The position numbers and the translations under genes are program-made. Below, piece by piece: positions 37,238 through 46,030 of a stretch of 64,000 nt of DNA (positions within the stretch are counted from its first letter, which is position 1; every line of letters begins with the position of its first letter). Where the stretch lies: NCBI GenBank assembly GCA_965215845.1, contig CBDCEL010000004.1, positions 620,001 through 684,000 of the forward strand, given 5' to 3'. The notes under the pieces were generated by a model, which was given only the letters and a program-made list of their open reading frames with translations, had not been told where the DNA came from and made no database searches. This DNA comes from Aurantibacter_A sp965215845. GTDB taxonomy: Bacteria > Bacteroidota > Bacteroidia > Flavobacteriales > Flavobacteriaceae.

Positions 37238-37288
37238 GATATTCCATTAAATCAAAATTAATAGCGTTTAGGGTTGAATTCATGACCC

Positions 37289-37338
37289 CTCCGTCCCCTC
37301 AAAATGGCGGGATCACCTTCCCTCGCCGAGGGGAGGAG
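37289..37338. terminator. GC-rich inverted repeat between convergent genes
   Basis: CTCC-TCCCCTC (37289-37300, one bulged G) pairs with GAGGGGAGGAG (37328-37338) between the TIM-barrel gene and the convergent DUF922 gene. An alternative small hairpin uses CCCTCG/CGAGGG inside. It may be a terminator or a short dispersed repeat. Confidence 0.45.
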
Positions 37339-37367
37339 CTATCCAAACCCATAACCTTAATCCAAAT

Positions 37368-37907
37368 TCACTCATCCTCCTTCAATACTTCGGAAATCTT
37401 TTTGTTCCAAGCCAGCTGCTCGGCGATATTGCGAGAGAAGTTGGTCTCTCTATCATACTTATTTTGAAAAGCATTCAGTTCTTTATTGATCTCCACAAAA
37501 ATTGAGCGCACGCTTTTCTTCACATTTTCATCGTTCCTTACCGTCTTGAGTCGCTCCCTGAATTTGCGGGCATAGAGTTCGGTAATATCAAAATGCAATT
37601 GTTCATGGCTTAGCACGACCTCATCACACAATTCAGGTTTGTACCAGGACTTATCAGGGTAAAAAAGCGCCATGACATTCACCTCCAATCTCGGTTCGTT
37701 GCCGCCAAGAACACTGCTCAAGGAATAGGTTATGCCGCTTGCCGTTGTAGCCGAGGCCCATTCGGTCTTTAACGGACTGCCCTGATAATCTTTCCATGTG
37801 AGTCTACGTTCTGATGACCAAGCCAATACACGCTCTTCGTCATCTTGACCTTGAAGGGGAAAGACCGATAGCAAAATAAAAAGCGATAAAAGTCTTAAAG
37901 CACCCAA
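37368..37907 (-). CDS. secreted DUF922-like protein with HExxH motif
   Basis: A 179-residue protein. Residues 1-21 form a signal peptide (ending PLQGQ). The mature domain resembles DUF922: RRLTWKDYQGSP, then VVLSHEQLHFDITELYARKF. HEQLH at about residue 107 matches the zinc-peptidase HExxH motif, with a following Glu helix, so a metallopeptidase activity is possible. The only in-frame start giving the signal peptide is a TTG at 37907, which overlaps the end of the OsmC gene by 13 bases. It is the last gene of the guaA-side operon. Confidence 0.8.
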   Translation of the reverse strand: MGALRLLSLFILLSVFPLQGQDDEERVLAWSSERRLTWKDYQGSPLKTEWASATTASGITYSLSSVLGGNEPRLEVNVMALFYPDKSWYKPELCDEVVLSHEQLHFDITELYARKFRERLKTVRNDENVKKSVRSIFVEINKELNAFQNKYDRETNFSRNIAEQLAWNKKISEVLKEDE

Positions 37908-38299
37908 TTGAACGTGATTTCCTTTTCGATATCTGGGTGAAGGCTGTAATGAACCGGACAGGTATTTGCCGTATGGATCAGAATCTTTCTTTCCTTTTCC
38001 GTGGCCGTGGCAGGAAGTTTTAAATCCACTTCGATCTTCGAGATACGCCTAGGGGAGGCTGCCATATGTTTTGTTACCTCTGCCGTGGATCCGGTCAAAT
38101 CAACATCCATATCACGGGCCTTAATACCCATCATCGTAATCATGCAACTTGCCAAGCCCGTTGCCACCGTGTCAGTGGGCGAAAAAGCCTGCCCCAATCC
38201 GTTATTGTCGACCGGTGCATCCGTATTGAACGTATCTCCAGAGCGTAAATGTTTACACACCGTTCTCAACCCTCCTTTATAGGTCACTTTTGAGGTCAT
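37895..38299 (-). CDS. OsmC family protein
   Basis: A 134-residue OsmC/Ohr-like protein. OsmC-type proteins are thiol peroxidases that reduce organic hydroperoxides. The Cys of VATGLASCMITMMGIKARDM (about residue 60) and the later NTCPVHYSLHPDIE Cys fit the reactive pair. Its start overlaps the LysM gene stop (ATGA), so the two are co-translated. Confidence 0.87.
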   Translation of the reverse strand: MTSKVTYKGGLRTVCKHLRSGDTFNTDAPVDNNGLGQAFSPTDTVATGLASCMITMMGIKARDMDVDLTGSTAEVTKHMAASPRRISKIEVDLKLPATATEKERKILIHTANTCPVHYSLHPDIEKEITFNWVL

Positions 38300-40482
38300 G
38301 GCGATTCGGTTTGTATTTGCTTGATGCGCAAATCATCGTAATGCAAAATGTAAGACGATTGATTGAAATATCCAGAGGAAAAATCCTTTTCATAGGAAAA
38401 CTTGTTCCCAGTGTATTCGGTTTCCCCGACAAATTTTGAAGTGCCTATCAAATCATTTTGATGTGCCAATTTCAATAAGATGTCATAGGTCATATCAAAA
38501 CCGCGCACCGCATACCTATCCGGTTCGCTCCCAAATCGCTTTCGATAATCCTTGACAAAGGAGTCGTTCGCGGGTTCTCGGTATACCGAAGGATAGGTAA
38601 AGTTCAGATTCGATAAATGCGTACTCGAAACAACATCACTATCAAAGGCCTTGTCTTTGTTCGTCGTGAACATTCGAAGTTTTATTCGTTCCGTATCATT
38701 TTCTGGATCCAAGAGCGAGTTGTTCAATGAATTCAATATCGAAACAACACTAGTCACCAGTTTAAAATTGTCACTTTCTACGAACACCCAATTCTCCTTT
38801 TCTTTTGAGAGCAACAACTTAAGTCCGTCAATATTGACTCCGATATTTTTCTCTTCCTGTGCCACATTGGCCATTTTTGCGTCTTGAAATTTTGACAATA
38901 GGGTATCGCGAACGGCAACGTGGCTCGAGTCGGCTATAACGACTATGTTCTGATCAAGGAACTCTTTTTGAACATAATCAATCATTTTATCCCGCAATAC
39001 TTCTTCGGGGGTGTAAGAGAAAAACACATTCCGCAAACTAATATCGCTTTTGGCCGGAATAGGGGCAATGACCGGAACTCCCGAATTTGCAGCCCGCACC
39101 GCTACCTCTTTCAAGGAAGGTACATCCAATGGGCCGATTATGGCGCTGACATCAGATAGGCTTTCGCGCAATAGTATTTCCTTGGTCTTCGTTAGGCTCA
39201 ACTCGTTGTCAAAGGTCTTTACATCAACTGAAACACCCAATTTGGCAATGGAATCCAAAGCCACAAGGGCACCTGAATAAAGACCTAAGCTCAATTTAAT
39301 GTCCGTTCGGGTCTCCAAATTTCTTTCGACATTTTCTGGGTCGTTCAAACGCAAACGGTCCAAGCGAAAAGGCAGCAAGAACATCAATTTAGGCCTAACC
39401 GCCCTATCGACACTATCCAATAGATTTATCTTGTCGAGTACCAAGGAGTTGCGTACCTCAAAATTTCCCTTTTGGGTTTTTGGCAATTTAAGAATCATGC
39501 CTGCCTTAAGGCCTTCTGATAAATCAGGATTCAAAGCCAAAAGATCTTTATACGAAATTCCCAATTTTCGGGTCAAGGAGAATTCGGTCTGTTTGGGCTT
39601 TACCTCATAGAAATTGAAATTCTCGGTATTGACCTCGCCAGGGTCAAGCTTGCGTTGTGGAATTCTGATGACCATCCCTTCCTTTAACCCTCCTTTTTCC
39701 TGTATTTCAGGATTCAAGCGAACAATTTCATCTGACTTGACCCCAAACTCCTGCTCCAATCTAAAGAAGTTCATTTTGGGTGGAACGGTATACGAAACAT
39801 AGATTTGGGTCTCTTGGTTTTCCACCGTGCTTCCTGGTATTCTAGGAAGGCTTAATTCTTGCCCTTCCCTCAAATAATCGGAATTTTTTGAAAGATCCGG
39901 ATTTAAGGCCACCATGCTGTCAATGGTAATGCTATGTTTATGCGCGATACTCCATCTCGTCTCTTTCGGAGCCACCGTGTAAGTAATGTAATCCTCAGGA
40001 TTCAAAGTGTTTTCACTTGGATCGACCCTTTTGTATTTCGGTATGCGCAAGACCATCCTTTTCTTAAGTTGGGCAGAATACAGGTCTCTGTTGTACTTTT
40101 TTATGTCTTCCTCGGTGATATTGTAGCGTTTGGCAATACCGTAAAGGGTTTCCTTTCTTTTCACCTTATGCGACGTAAATCCAATGGGTTCTTGCTGGGG
40201 AGGTACTTGTTCATCGGCCCCTTTCCTATCCGTAATCACGGTCGGGGACGACTTTGCACCTGCGGGAATGACCAAAATTGTATTGGGCTTAAGCTCTTGC
40301 CCATGTTTGATTTCCTTATTGAAGGTCAAGATTTGGTCAGCTGTAATATTGTACTGTTTTGCAATACTTTCCAAGGTCTCACCTTGTTTCACCGAATGTG
40401 TGGCAAACTTTTGTGCAGTGGCCCTACATCCGATAAAGACAAATAGGCATGAAAGCAGCGTTATTTTCAAAAATCGTTTCAT
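38296..40482 (-). CDS. LysM/periplasmic-binding-fold chimeric lipoprotein
   Basis: A 728-residue protein. The signal peptide ends VFIGC (lipobox, Cys about 18). Five LysM modules follow to about residue 330; the clearest are HSVKQGETLESIAKQYNITA, KVKRKETLYGIAKRYNIT and TYTVAPKETRWSIAHKHSIT, while the last two are degenerate. The C-terminal 360 residues have the fold of ABC-type branched amino acid binding proteins (LSLGLYSGALVALDSIAKLG, AIIGPLDVPSLKEVA, SGVPVIAPI). LysM binds peptidoglycan, so it likely sits on the cell wall while sensing or holding a ligand. ATG 40482 is chosen; ATG 40494 would overlap the guaA stop and only add four residues. Confidence 0.85.
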   Translation of the reverse strand: MKRFLKITLLSCLFVFIGCRATAQKFATHSVKQGETLESIAKQYNITADQILTFNKEIKHGQELKPNTILVIPAGAKSSPTVITDRKGADEQVPPQQEPIGFTSHKVKRKETLYGIAKRYNITEEDIKKYNRDLYSAQLKKRMVLRIPKYKRVDPSENTLNPEDYITYTVAPKETRWSIAHKHSITIDSMVALNPDLSKNSDYLREGQELSLPRIPGSTVENQETQIYVSYTVPPKMNFFRLEQEFGVKSDEIVRLNPEIQEKGGLKEGMVIRIPQRKLDPGEVNTENFNFYEVKPKQTEFSLTRKLGISYKDLLALNPDLSEGLKAGMILKLPKTQKGNFEVRNSLVLDKINLLDSVDRAVRPKLMFLLPFRLDRLRLNDPENVERNLETRTDIKLSLGLYSGALVALDSIAKLGVSVDVKTFDNELSLTKTKEILLRESLSDVSAIIGPLDVPSLKEVAVRAANSGVPVIAPIPAKSDISLRNVFFSYTPEEVLRDKMIDYVQKEFLDQNIVVIADSSHVAVRDTLLSKFQDAKMANVAQEEKNIGVNIDGLKLLLSKEKENWVFVESDNFKLVTSVVSILNSLNNSLLDPENDTERIKLRMFTTNKDKAFDSDVVSSTHLSNLNFTYPSVYREPANDSFVKDYRKRFGSEPDRYAVRGFDMTYDILLKLAHQNDLIGTSKFVGETEYTGNKFSYEKDFSSGYFNQSSYILHYDDLRIKQIQTESP

Positions 40483-40484
40483 TG

Positions 40485-42017
40485 TTATTCCCATTCTATG
40501 GTCGCCGGGGGTTTCGAACTAATATCATATACGACACGATTCACTCCAGGGACTTTGTTGATGATCTCATTTGACGTTTTTTGCAAAAATTCATAAGGCA
40601 AATTGACCCAGTCGGCAGTCATGCCATCCGTACTTTCCACGGCACGTAAAGCTACGCATTTTTCATAAGTGCGCTCGTCACCCATAACTCCTACGCTATT
40701 GACAGGCAGCAACATAGCGCCCGCCTGCCACACTTTATCGTAAAGGCCCCATTCGCGCAGGCCTTGAATGAAAATATGGTCTACCTCTTGTAAAATGGCC
40801 ACTTTCTCAGCGGTAATATCCCCCAAAATTCGAATGCCCAGGCCCGGACCCGGAAAGGGATGCCTGCCCAAACGTTCATCGCCCACCTCCATGCTTCGGC
40901 CCACACGCCTAACCTCGTCTTTAAACAACATTTTCAATGGCTCTACCACTTTCAGTTTCATAAAATCGGGCAATCCGCCCACATTGTGATGGCTTTTGAT
41001 GGTCGCCGACGGACCACCCGTCGCCGAGACCGATTCGATCACATCAGGATAAATCGTACCCTGTGCCAGCCATTTGGCATCTTCGACCAAGTGTGACTCA
41101 TCGTCGAAAACCTCGATAAAGACCCGGCCGATGATCTTTCGCTTTTTTTCGGGGTCACTTTCCCCGGCCAAAGCATCCAAAAAGCGTGCCGAAGCATCGA
41201 CGCCCTTCACATTGAGCCCCATACCCTTGTATTGCTCCAATACATCTTCGAATTCATTTTTTCGAAGAAGGCCATTATTGACAAAAATACAATGCAGTTG
41301 TTTGCCGATGGCTTTGTTCAACAGCACCGCGGCCACCGTGGAATCGACCCCTCCCGAAAGACCCAATATCACCTCGTCATCCCCGATTTTTTCCTTTAGT
41401 TCTCCCACTGTTTTCTCAACAAATGCGTCGGGTGTCCATGTTTGTTCGAGTCCGGCAATATGTACCAAGAAGTTTTCGAGAAGCAATTTTCCTTGGGTCG
41501 TATGATAGACCTCTGGGTGAAACTGTATGCAGTAGGTGTCTTCTCCGTTGAACTTAAAAGCCGCATTTTTGACATCATTGGTACTCGCCAAAAGTTTGGT
41601 GTTCTCGGGAAGTTCCTTTATGGTATCGGCATGGCTCATCCAAACTTGGGAGCCCTCGGTAATTTCGTAGAAAAAAGGCTCGTCGTTCGATATGGCGGTC
41701 AAATTGGCACGGCCATATTCTCGGGTATTCGATTTCTCTACATTGCCCCCGTTGAAATGAGCCAGGTACTGCGCCCCATAGCACACGCCCAATAAGGGTT
41801 TTTTTCCCTTGATTTCTGACAGATCAGGATGGGGGGCGTCATCGGCCCGAACCGAAAATGGGGAACCCGAAAGAATGACCGCATCATACGCTGAAAGGTC
41901 TTCGGGCGGCTTGTTATAAGGTTTGATTTCGGAAAAAATATTCAGCTCTCGAACACGTCTACCGATCAATTGGGTGTATTGGGAACCGAAGTCTAGAATT
42001 AGGACTTTGTTTTGCAT
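40485..42017 (-). CDS. guaA: GMP synthase (glutamine-hydrolysing)
   Basis: A 510-residue enzyme converting XMP to GMP with glutamine and ATP. The class I amidotransferase domain has the nucleophile Cys in GVCYGAQYL (about residue 77) and FHPEVYHT. The ATP pyrophosphatase domain has the PP-loop LGLSGGVDSTVAA (about 220-232), and the C-terminal dimerisation part carries HPFPGPGLGIRILG. It is complete. The start is ATG 42017; TTG 42023 is weaker. It heads the minus-strand operon with the LysM chimera, OsmC and DUF922 genes. Confidence 0.97.
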   Translation of the reverse strand: MQNKVLILDFGSQYTQLIGRRVRELNIFSEIKPYNKPPEDLSAYDAVILSGSPFSVRADDAPHPDLSEIKGKKPLLGVCYGAQYLAHFNGGNVEKSNTREYGRANLTAISNDEPFFYEITEGSQVWMSHADTIKELPENTKLLASTNDVKNAAFKFNGEDTYCIQFHPEVYHTTQGKLLLENFLVHIAGLEQTWTPDAFVEKTVGELKEKIGDDEVILGLSGGVDSTVAAVLLNKAIGKQLHCIFVNNGLLRKNEFEDVLEQYKGMGLNVKGVDASARFLDALAGESDPEKKRKIIGRVFIEVFDDESHLVEDAKWLAQGTIYPDVIESVSATGGPSATIKSHHNVGGLPDFMKLKVVEPLKMLFKDEVRRVGRSMEVGDERLGRHPFPGPGLGIRILGDITAEKVAILQEVDHIFIQGLREWGLYDKVWQAGAMLLPVNSVGVMGDERTYEKCVALRAVESTDGMTADWVNLPYEFLQKTSNEIINKVPGVNRVVYDISSKPPATIEWE

Positions 42018-42114
42018 GGGCAAAAATAGGAAAATCGAAAATTTGGGAAAGGGTTCTCCTTGGATATTTGTAATGGGTTTTTAACAACGTTTTATAATGC
42101 CTAAAAGAAAACAG

Positions 42115-42122
42115 TATCTTTA
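42115..42122 (+). promoter_or_regulatory. TATCTTTA -7-like element of the first TPR/HTH gene
   Basis: TATCTTTA lies 19 bases before ATG 42141, like the same word at 36339 and 55250. No good -33 element is evident. Confidence 0.3.
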
Positions 42123-42140
42123 AAATCAAACCAAACCGAT

Positions 42141-44021
42141 ATGAAATCCAAAATCGTATTTTGGTTTTTGTTTGTTTGTGTCATATCTCCCCCGCTCTGT
42201 GCCCAAGAATACAAGAATCTTGATAGCCTTCTTAAGATATATCACAAGAGGCCTACTGACACCATTAAAGTCAATCTCGCCGATCGCATTCTACAAAACC
42301 TGACCTACACGGATCCTGAAAGGGCCTACAAATTCGCCCACGAAATGGTCAAGATGTCAAAACAGTTGAACTATGACGATGGTGTTGCAAGGGGGTTGAA
42401 CCAAATAAGCTCTTACTTCTTCAATAGGGATGAACTTGACTCTGCCTATCACTACACCAACGCGACCCATGATATGGTGACCAAAACCCAAAATATCGGG
42501 GGAATTTTAACGTCGAACACACGCTTTGCGAATCTTTACGACCGTCAAAATGATTTTAAGGCCGCCAAGGCGTATCTCGATAAGAACATGGAAATATATA
42601 GAAACAAAGATACGATCCCGCACGCCCGGGAAGTAGATTTCAAGTTTATTGGCTCAACCTTTTTTATGTTCTCGGAAATAGACCTAAAACAAGGACGGTA
42701 CAATTTGGCCCTTAAAAATGGCCTACAAGCCCTAAAAGAATATAGGGAGCGAGCAAAGAATCCGCTTTTTGTTGCAGATGCCCACACCTTATTGGGGCAA
42801 ATAGAAATGAAGCTGGAGAACTATGAAAGTAGCATCGATCATTTCGAGAAGGCGTACAAAGTCTACAAAGAATTTGAAGATCTCTTATGGCAGAGCGATG
42901 CCCTGCGGTTTATTGGCGAAAACCTAATGCATTTGGATCAACATAGCGAAGCGATAGGTTATCTTGAGAAATCGATTGAAATGTCAAATGAAAATAATTT
43001 TCAATTAAAAGAGGCCAGCGCCTACGACCTTTTGGGCAATGCCTATATCAAATTGGAAAAATTTCCCGAAGCACTCAACAGTTTGAACAAGTCTTTGGAG
43101 GTTTACGCCAAAATGGACAATCCCACTGAAATAAACAAAACATATGCAAGTCTTGGCCTGTTGTACAATAAAATGAACCGACCCAATTCGGCCCTACCCT
43201 ATTTGCAAAAAGCGATAGCCATTTCAGACAGCATTCAATCCATTCCCCAAAAAGCCGATTCGTATTTAAAAAAATCAGAGTCTTATCAACAACTGCGAAA
43301 CTTTGAACTTGCCCTACAAGATTATAAGCACTACAATAAATTGAGCGACAGTATCTTTAACCATAGAAAATCGCAACAAATAGAGGAAATGCGGGCCATT
43401 TTCGATATTGAGACCAAAGAGCAGCAAATCACCCTACAGGAAAAGGAAATCACTGTTTTGGAGCAGCAAGCATCAATCGGTAACCTACAACGCATCATGA
43501 TGGGAATCGGCCTGTTATTATCGATACTGGGGCTTTATGCGCTGCGCCAAAAAATGAAGCGAAACAAACTGGAAAGGGAGAAAATTGCGACCGAGCTTGC
43601 CTTTAAAAAGAAAGAACTGACCACCCATGCCCTGAACCTGGCCCGAAAGAACGAGACTTTGGAAAATCTAAAACTCAAGGCACAGGAACTTAAAAAAAAG
43701 GAAGGTACCGGTGCCGGATACAATCAACTGATACGATCGATCAATTTTGACCTGCAGGACGACAACAATTGGGAGAATTTTTCACGCTATTTCGAAGAGG
43801 TCCATAAAGACTTCAATAGTAACGTCAAAACAAAATACCCCCAGGTCACCTCAAACGAGCTGCGCCTTTTGGCGCTTTTAAAGATGAATCTATCCTCAAA
43901 AGAGATAGCCAACATACTCAATATTTCCTCCGAGGGAATCAAAAAAGCCCGGTACCGACTTCGTAAAAAACTTAATTTGTCCACCGAAGACTCCCTCCAA
44001 GATTTGGTGTTAACGCTATAA
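42141..44021 (+). CDS. TPR / membrane / LuxR-like HTH regulator (copy 1)
   Basis: A 626-residue protein. Residues 1-22 are a signal peptide (ending PLCAQ). About nine TPR units fill residues 30-420. A coiled coil (EEMRAIFDIETKEQQITLQ) leads to a membrane helix (IMMGIGLLLSILGLYAL, about 452-468). Behind it lie a cytoplasmic coiled coil and a C-terminal helix-turn-helix of LuxR/GerE type (LLKMNLSSKEIANILNISSE). This is a one-component sensor: TPR domain outside, DNA-binding domain inside. It is the first of three tandem paralogs; its last 205 residues differ from the next copy by only about six residues. Confidence 0.88.
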   Translation: MKSKIVFWFLFVCVISPPLCAQEYKNLDSLLKIYHKRPTDTIKVNLADRILQNLTYTDPERAYKFAHEMVKMSKQLNYDDGVARGLNQISSYFFNRDELDSAYHYTNATHDMVTKTQNIGGILTSNTRFANLYDRQNDFKAAKAYLDKNMEIYRNKDTIPHAREVDFKFIGSTFFMFSEIDLKQGRYNLALKNGLQALKEYRERAKNPLFVADAHTLLGQIEMKLENYESSIDHFEKAYKVYKEFEDLLWQSDALRFIGENLMHLDQHSEAIGYLEKSIEMSNENNFQLKEASAYDLLGNAYIKLEKFPEALNSLNKSLEVYAKMDNPTEINKTYASLGLLYNKMNRPNSALPYLQKAIAISDSIQSIPQKADSYLKKSESYQQLRNFELALQDYKHYNKLSDSIFNHRKSQQIEEMRAIFDIETKEQQITLQEKEITVLEQQASIGNLQRIMMGIGLLLSILGLYALRQKMKRNKLEREKIATELAFKKKELTTHALNLARKNETLENLKLKAQELKKKEGTGAGYNQLIRSINFDLQDDNNWENFSRYFEEVHKDFNSNVKTKYPQVTSNELRLLALLKMNLSSKEIANILNISSEGIKKARYRLRKKLNLSTEDSLQDLVLTL

Positions 44022-44026
44022 AAACA

Positions 44027-45886
44027 ATGGAAAAAACAACCCTGTTCTTTATAGTTCTCTTATTTGGTTTTACTATAAGAGCCAAAGCACAAACGAATTC
44101 AAAATTAGATAGTTTGCTTCAAACCTACGCGCTTCAAAGAGAAGATACGCTAAAGGTAAAGACTTCATTTGCAATCTTCGAAGAGTTTTATAAATCGAAT
44201 CCTGCACAAGGACTGACATTTGCGAAAAATGGACTTTCTCTTTCCGAAAAACTGGGTTTTGAAAGAGGTATTGGCGTTTCAACCCTAAATATCGGTCGGT
44301 ATTTTAGATTGTTACGAAAAAATGATTCGGCCCAACACTATTTGACTTTAGCCTTAAAAAAGTTTGAAGAACTAAAAGACGTCAAACACCAAGATGTGGT
44401 GAACTTTCAACTGCTAAAACTTATGGGCCAAAAAGGTAGCTACCAAGAGGCTTTAAAGGGTATAGATGAAAAAATAGCCTATCATACAACTACGAGAAAA
44501 GATTCATTTTTCATTGCAAAATATCTTGATTTAAAAGCAGCTACATATCGCATGTTGACTCAATATGATAAAGGCTTGAAAAATGTTTTTGAAGCATTGG
44601 AAATTGCCAAAGCATTAAATAACAAAGAACTCTTATTGGATTGCTATACAACCATCTCAAATTTATATCATTACATTATTGATGATGAAAATGCCATCTT
44701 TTACAGAGAAAAAGCCTTGAAAATCGCCAGGGAGGAAAAATTTCGGCGTGCCGAAGCAAACTTGCTTAACAATTCTGGCAACACCTATTACTTTACAAAC
44801 AGGTACAAAGAGGCACTGACATACCTAGAAAATAGCTTAATCATTTCCGAAGAGATCGGAGCTAACGACCTGATATCAATTACAAACTTCAACATAGGTC
44901 GACTATTTCTTGCCCAAGGTGATTTTAGCAGAGGGCGATCTTACCTTGAACGGTCTGTTGACCACTCAAGAACCATAACAAAAAACCCTGTTTATCTGGT
45001 TTGGGGTTTGAACGGTCTGACGGACGCCTACAATAAATTGAATAAAACGAAAGATGCAATTTCATTGGCAGATGAAGCCATTAAAATTTCGGACTCCATT
45101 GGTAATTTAGACGATTTATCCTTGGCCTACCGGCAGCGATCTGAGTCATATGAAAAAGTAGGAGATTATAAAAAAGCACTAAATGACTTTCTAGCCCATA
45201 AGAGAATCAAGGATTCGGTCTACAATATTTCAAAAAGTAAAGAGATAAGACGCTTAACCACCGAATTTGAAACAAAAGAGAAAGAGCAGCAAATCGCCCT
45301 TCAGGAAAAGGAAATTACCGTTTTGGAACAGCAAGCATCGATCAGTAACCTGCAGCGCATCTTGATGGGAATCGGCCTGTTATTATCGATACTGGGGCTT
45401 TATGCGCTGCGCCAAAAAATGAAGCGAAACAAACTGGAAAGGGAGAAAATTGCGACCGAGCTTGCCTTTAAAAAGAAAGAACTGACCACCCATGCCCTGA
45501 ACCTGGCCCGTAAGAACGAGACTTTGGAAAACCTAAAACTCAAGGCACAGGAACTCAAAAAAAAGGAAGGTACGGGTACCGGATACAATCAACTGATACG
45601 ATCGATCAATTTTGACCTGCAGGACGACAACAATTGGGAGAATTTTTCGCGCTATTTCGAAGAGGTCCATAAAGACTTCAATAGTAACGTCAAAACAAAA
45701 TACCCCCAGGTCACCTCAAACGAGTTGCGCCTTTTGGCGCTTTTAAAGATGAATCTATCTTCAAAAGAGATAGCCAACATACTCAATATTTCCTCCGAGG
45801 GAATCAAAAAAGCCCGGTACCGACTCCGTAAAAAGTTGAATCTTACCACTGAAGATTCTTTGCAGGATCTGGTACTCGGTCTTTGA
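44027..45886 (+). CDS. TPR / membrane / LuxR-like HTH regulator (copy 2)
   Basis: A 619-residue paralog of the preceding gene, starting 5 bases after its stop. The signal peptide (ending TIRAKAQ) and TPR region (about 25-410) are clearly diverged from copy 1. The part from about residue 415 to the end (coiled coil, membrane helix, HTH) is almost identical in protein and DNA, which points to recent duplication or gene conversion of the output half only. Distinct sensing with a common output is the likely design. Confidence 0.88.
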   Translation: MEKTTLFFIVLLFGFTIRAKAQTNSKLDSLLQTYALQREDTLKVKTSFAIFEEFYKSNPAQGLTFAKNGLSLSEKLGFERGIGVSTLNIGRYFRLLRKNDSAQHYLTLALKKFEELKDVKHQDVVNFQLLKLMGQKGSYQEALKGIDEKIAYHTTTRKDSFFIAKYLDLKAATYRMLTQYDKGLKNVFEALEIAKALNNKELLLDCYTTISNLYHYIIDDENAIFYREKALKIAREEKFRRAEANLLNNSGNTYYFTNRYKEALTYLENSLIISEEIGANDLISITNFNIGRLFLAQGDFSRGRSYLERSVDHSRTITKNPVYLVWGLNGLTDAYNKLNKTKDAISLADEAIKISDSIGNLDDLSLAYRQRSESYEKVGDYKKALNDFLAHKRIKDSVYNISKSKEIRRLTTEFETKEKEQQIALQEKEITVLEQQASISNLQRILMGIGLLLSILGLYALRQKMKRNKLEREKIATELAFKKKELTTHALNLARKNETLENLKLKAQELKKKEGTGTGYNQLIRSINFDLQDDNNWENFSRYFEEVHKDFNSNVKTKYPQVTSNELRLLALLKMNLSSKEIANILNISSEGIKKARYRLRKKLNLTTEDSLQDLVLGL

Positions 45887-46030
45887 ACACTCAACTGCAA
45901 TAATCATAGACTATTTTCAACAGTCAAAATTCCGCTTCCCCGAGATTTATACCCTTGAGATAACCAGTCGATATGTTTTTCTTCATAAAATAGGTATTTT
46001 AGAACAGCTCCCCCGGCTAAACTACTTGCT

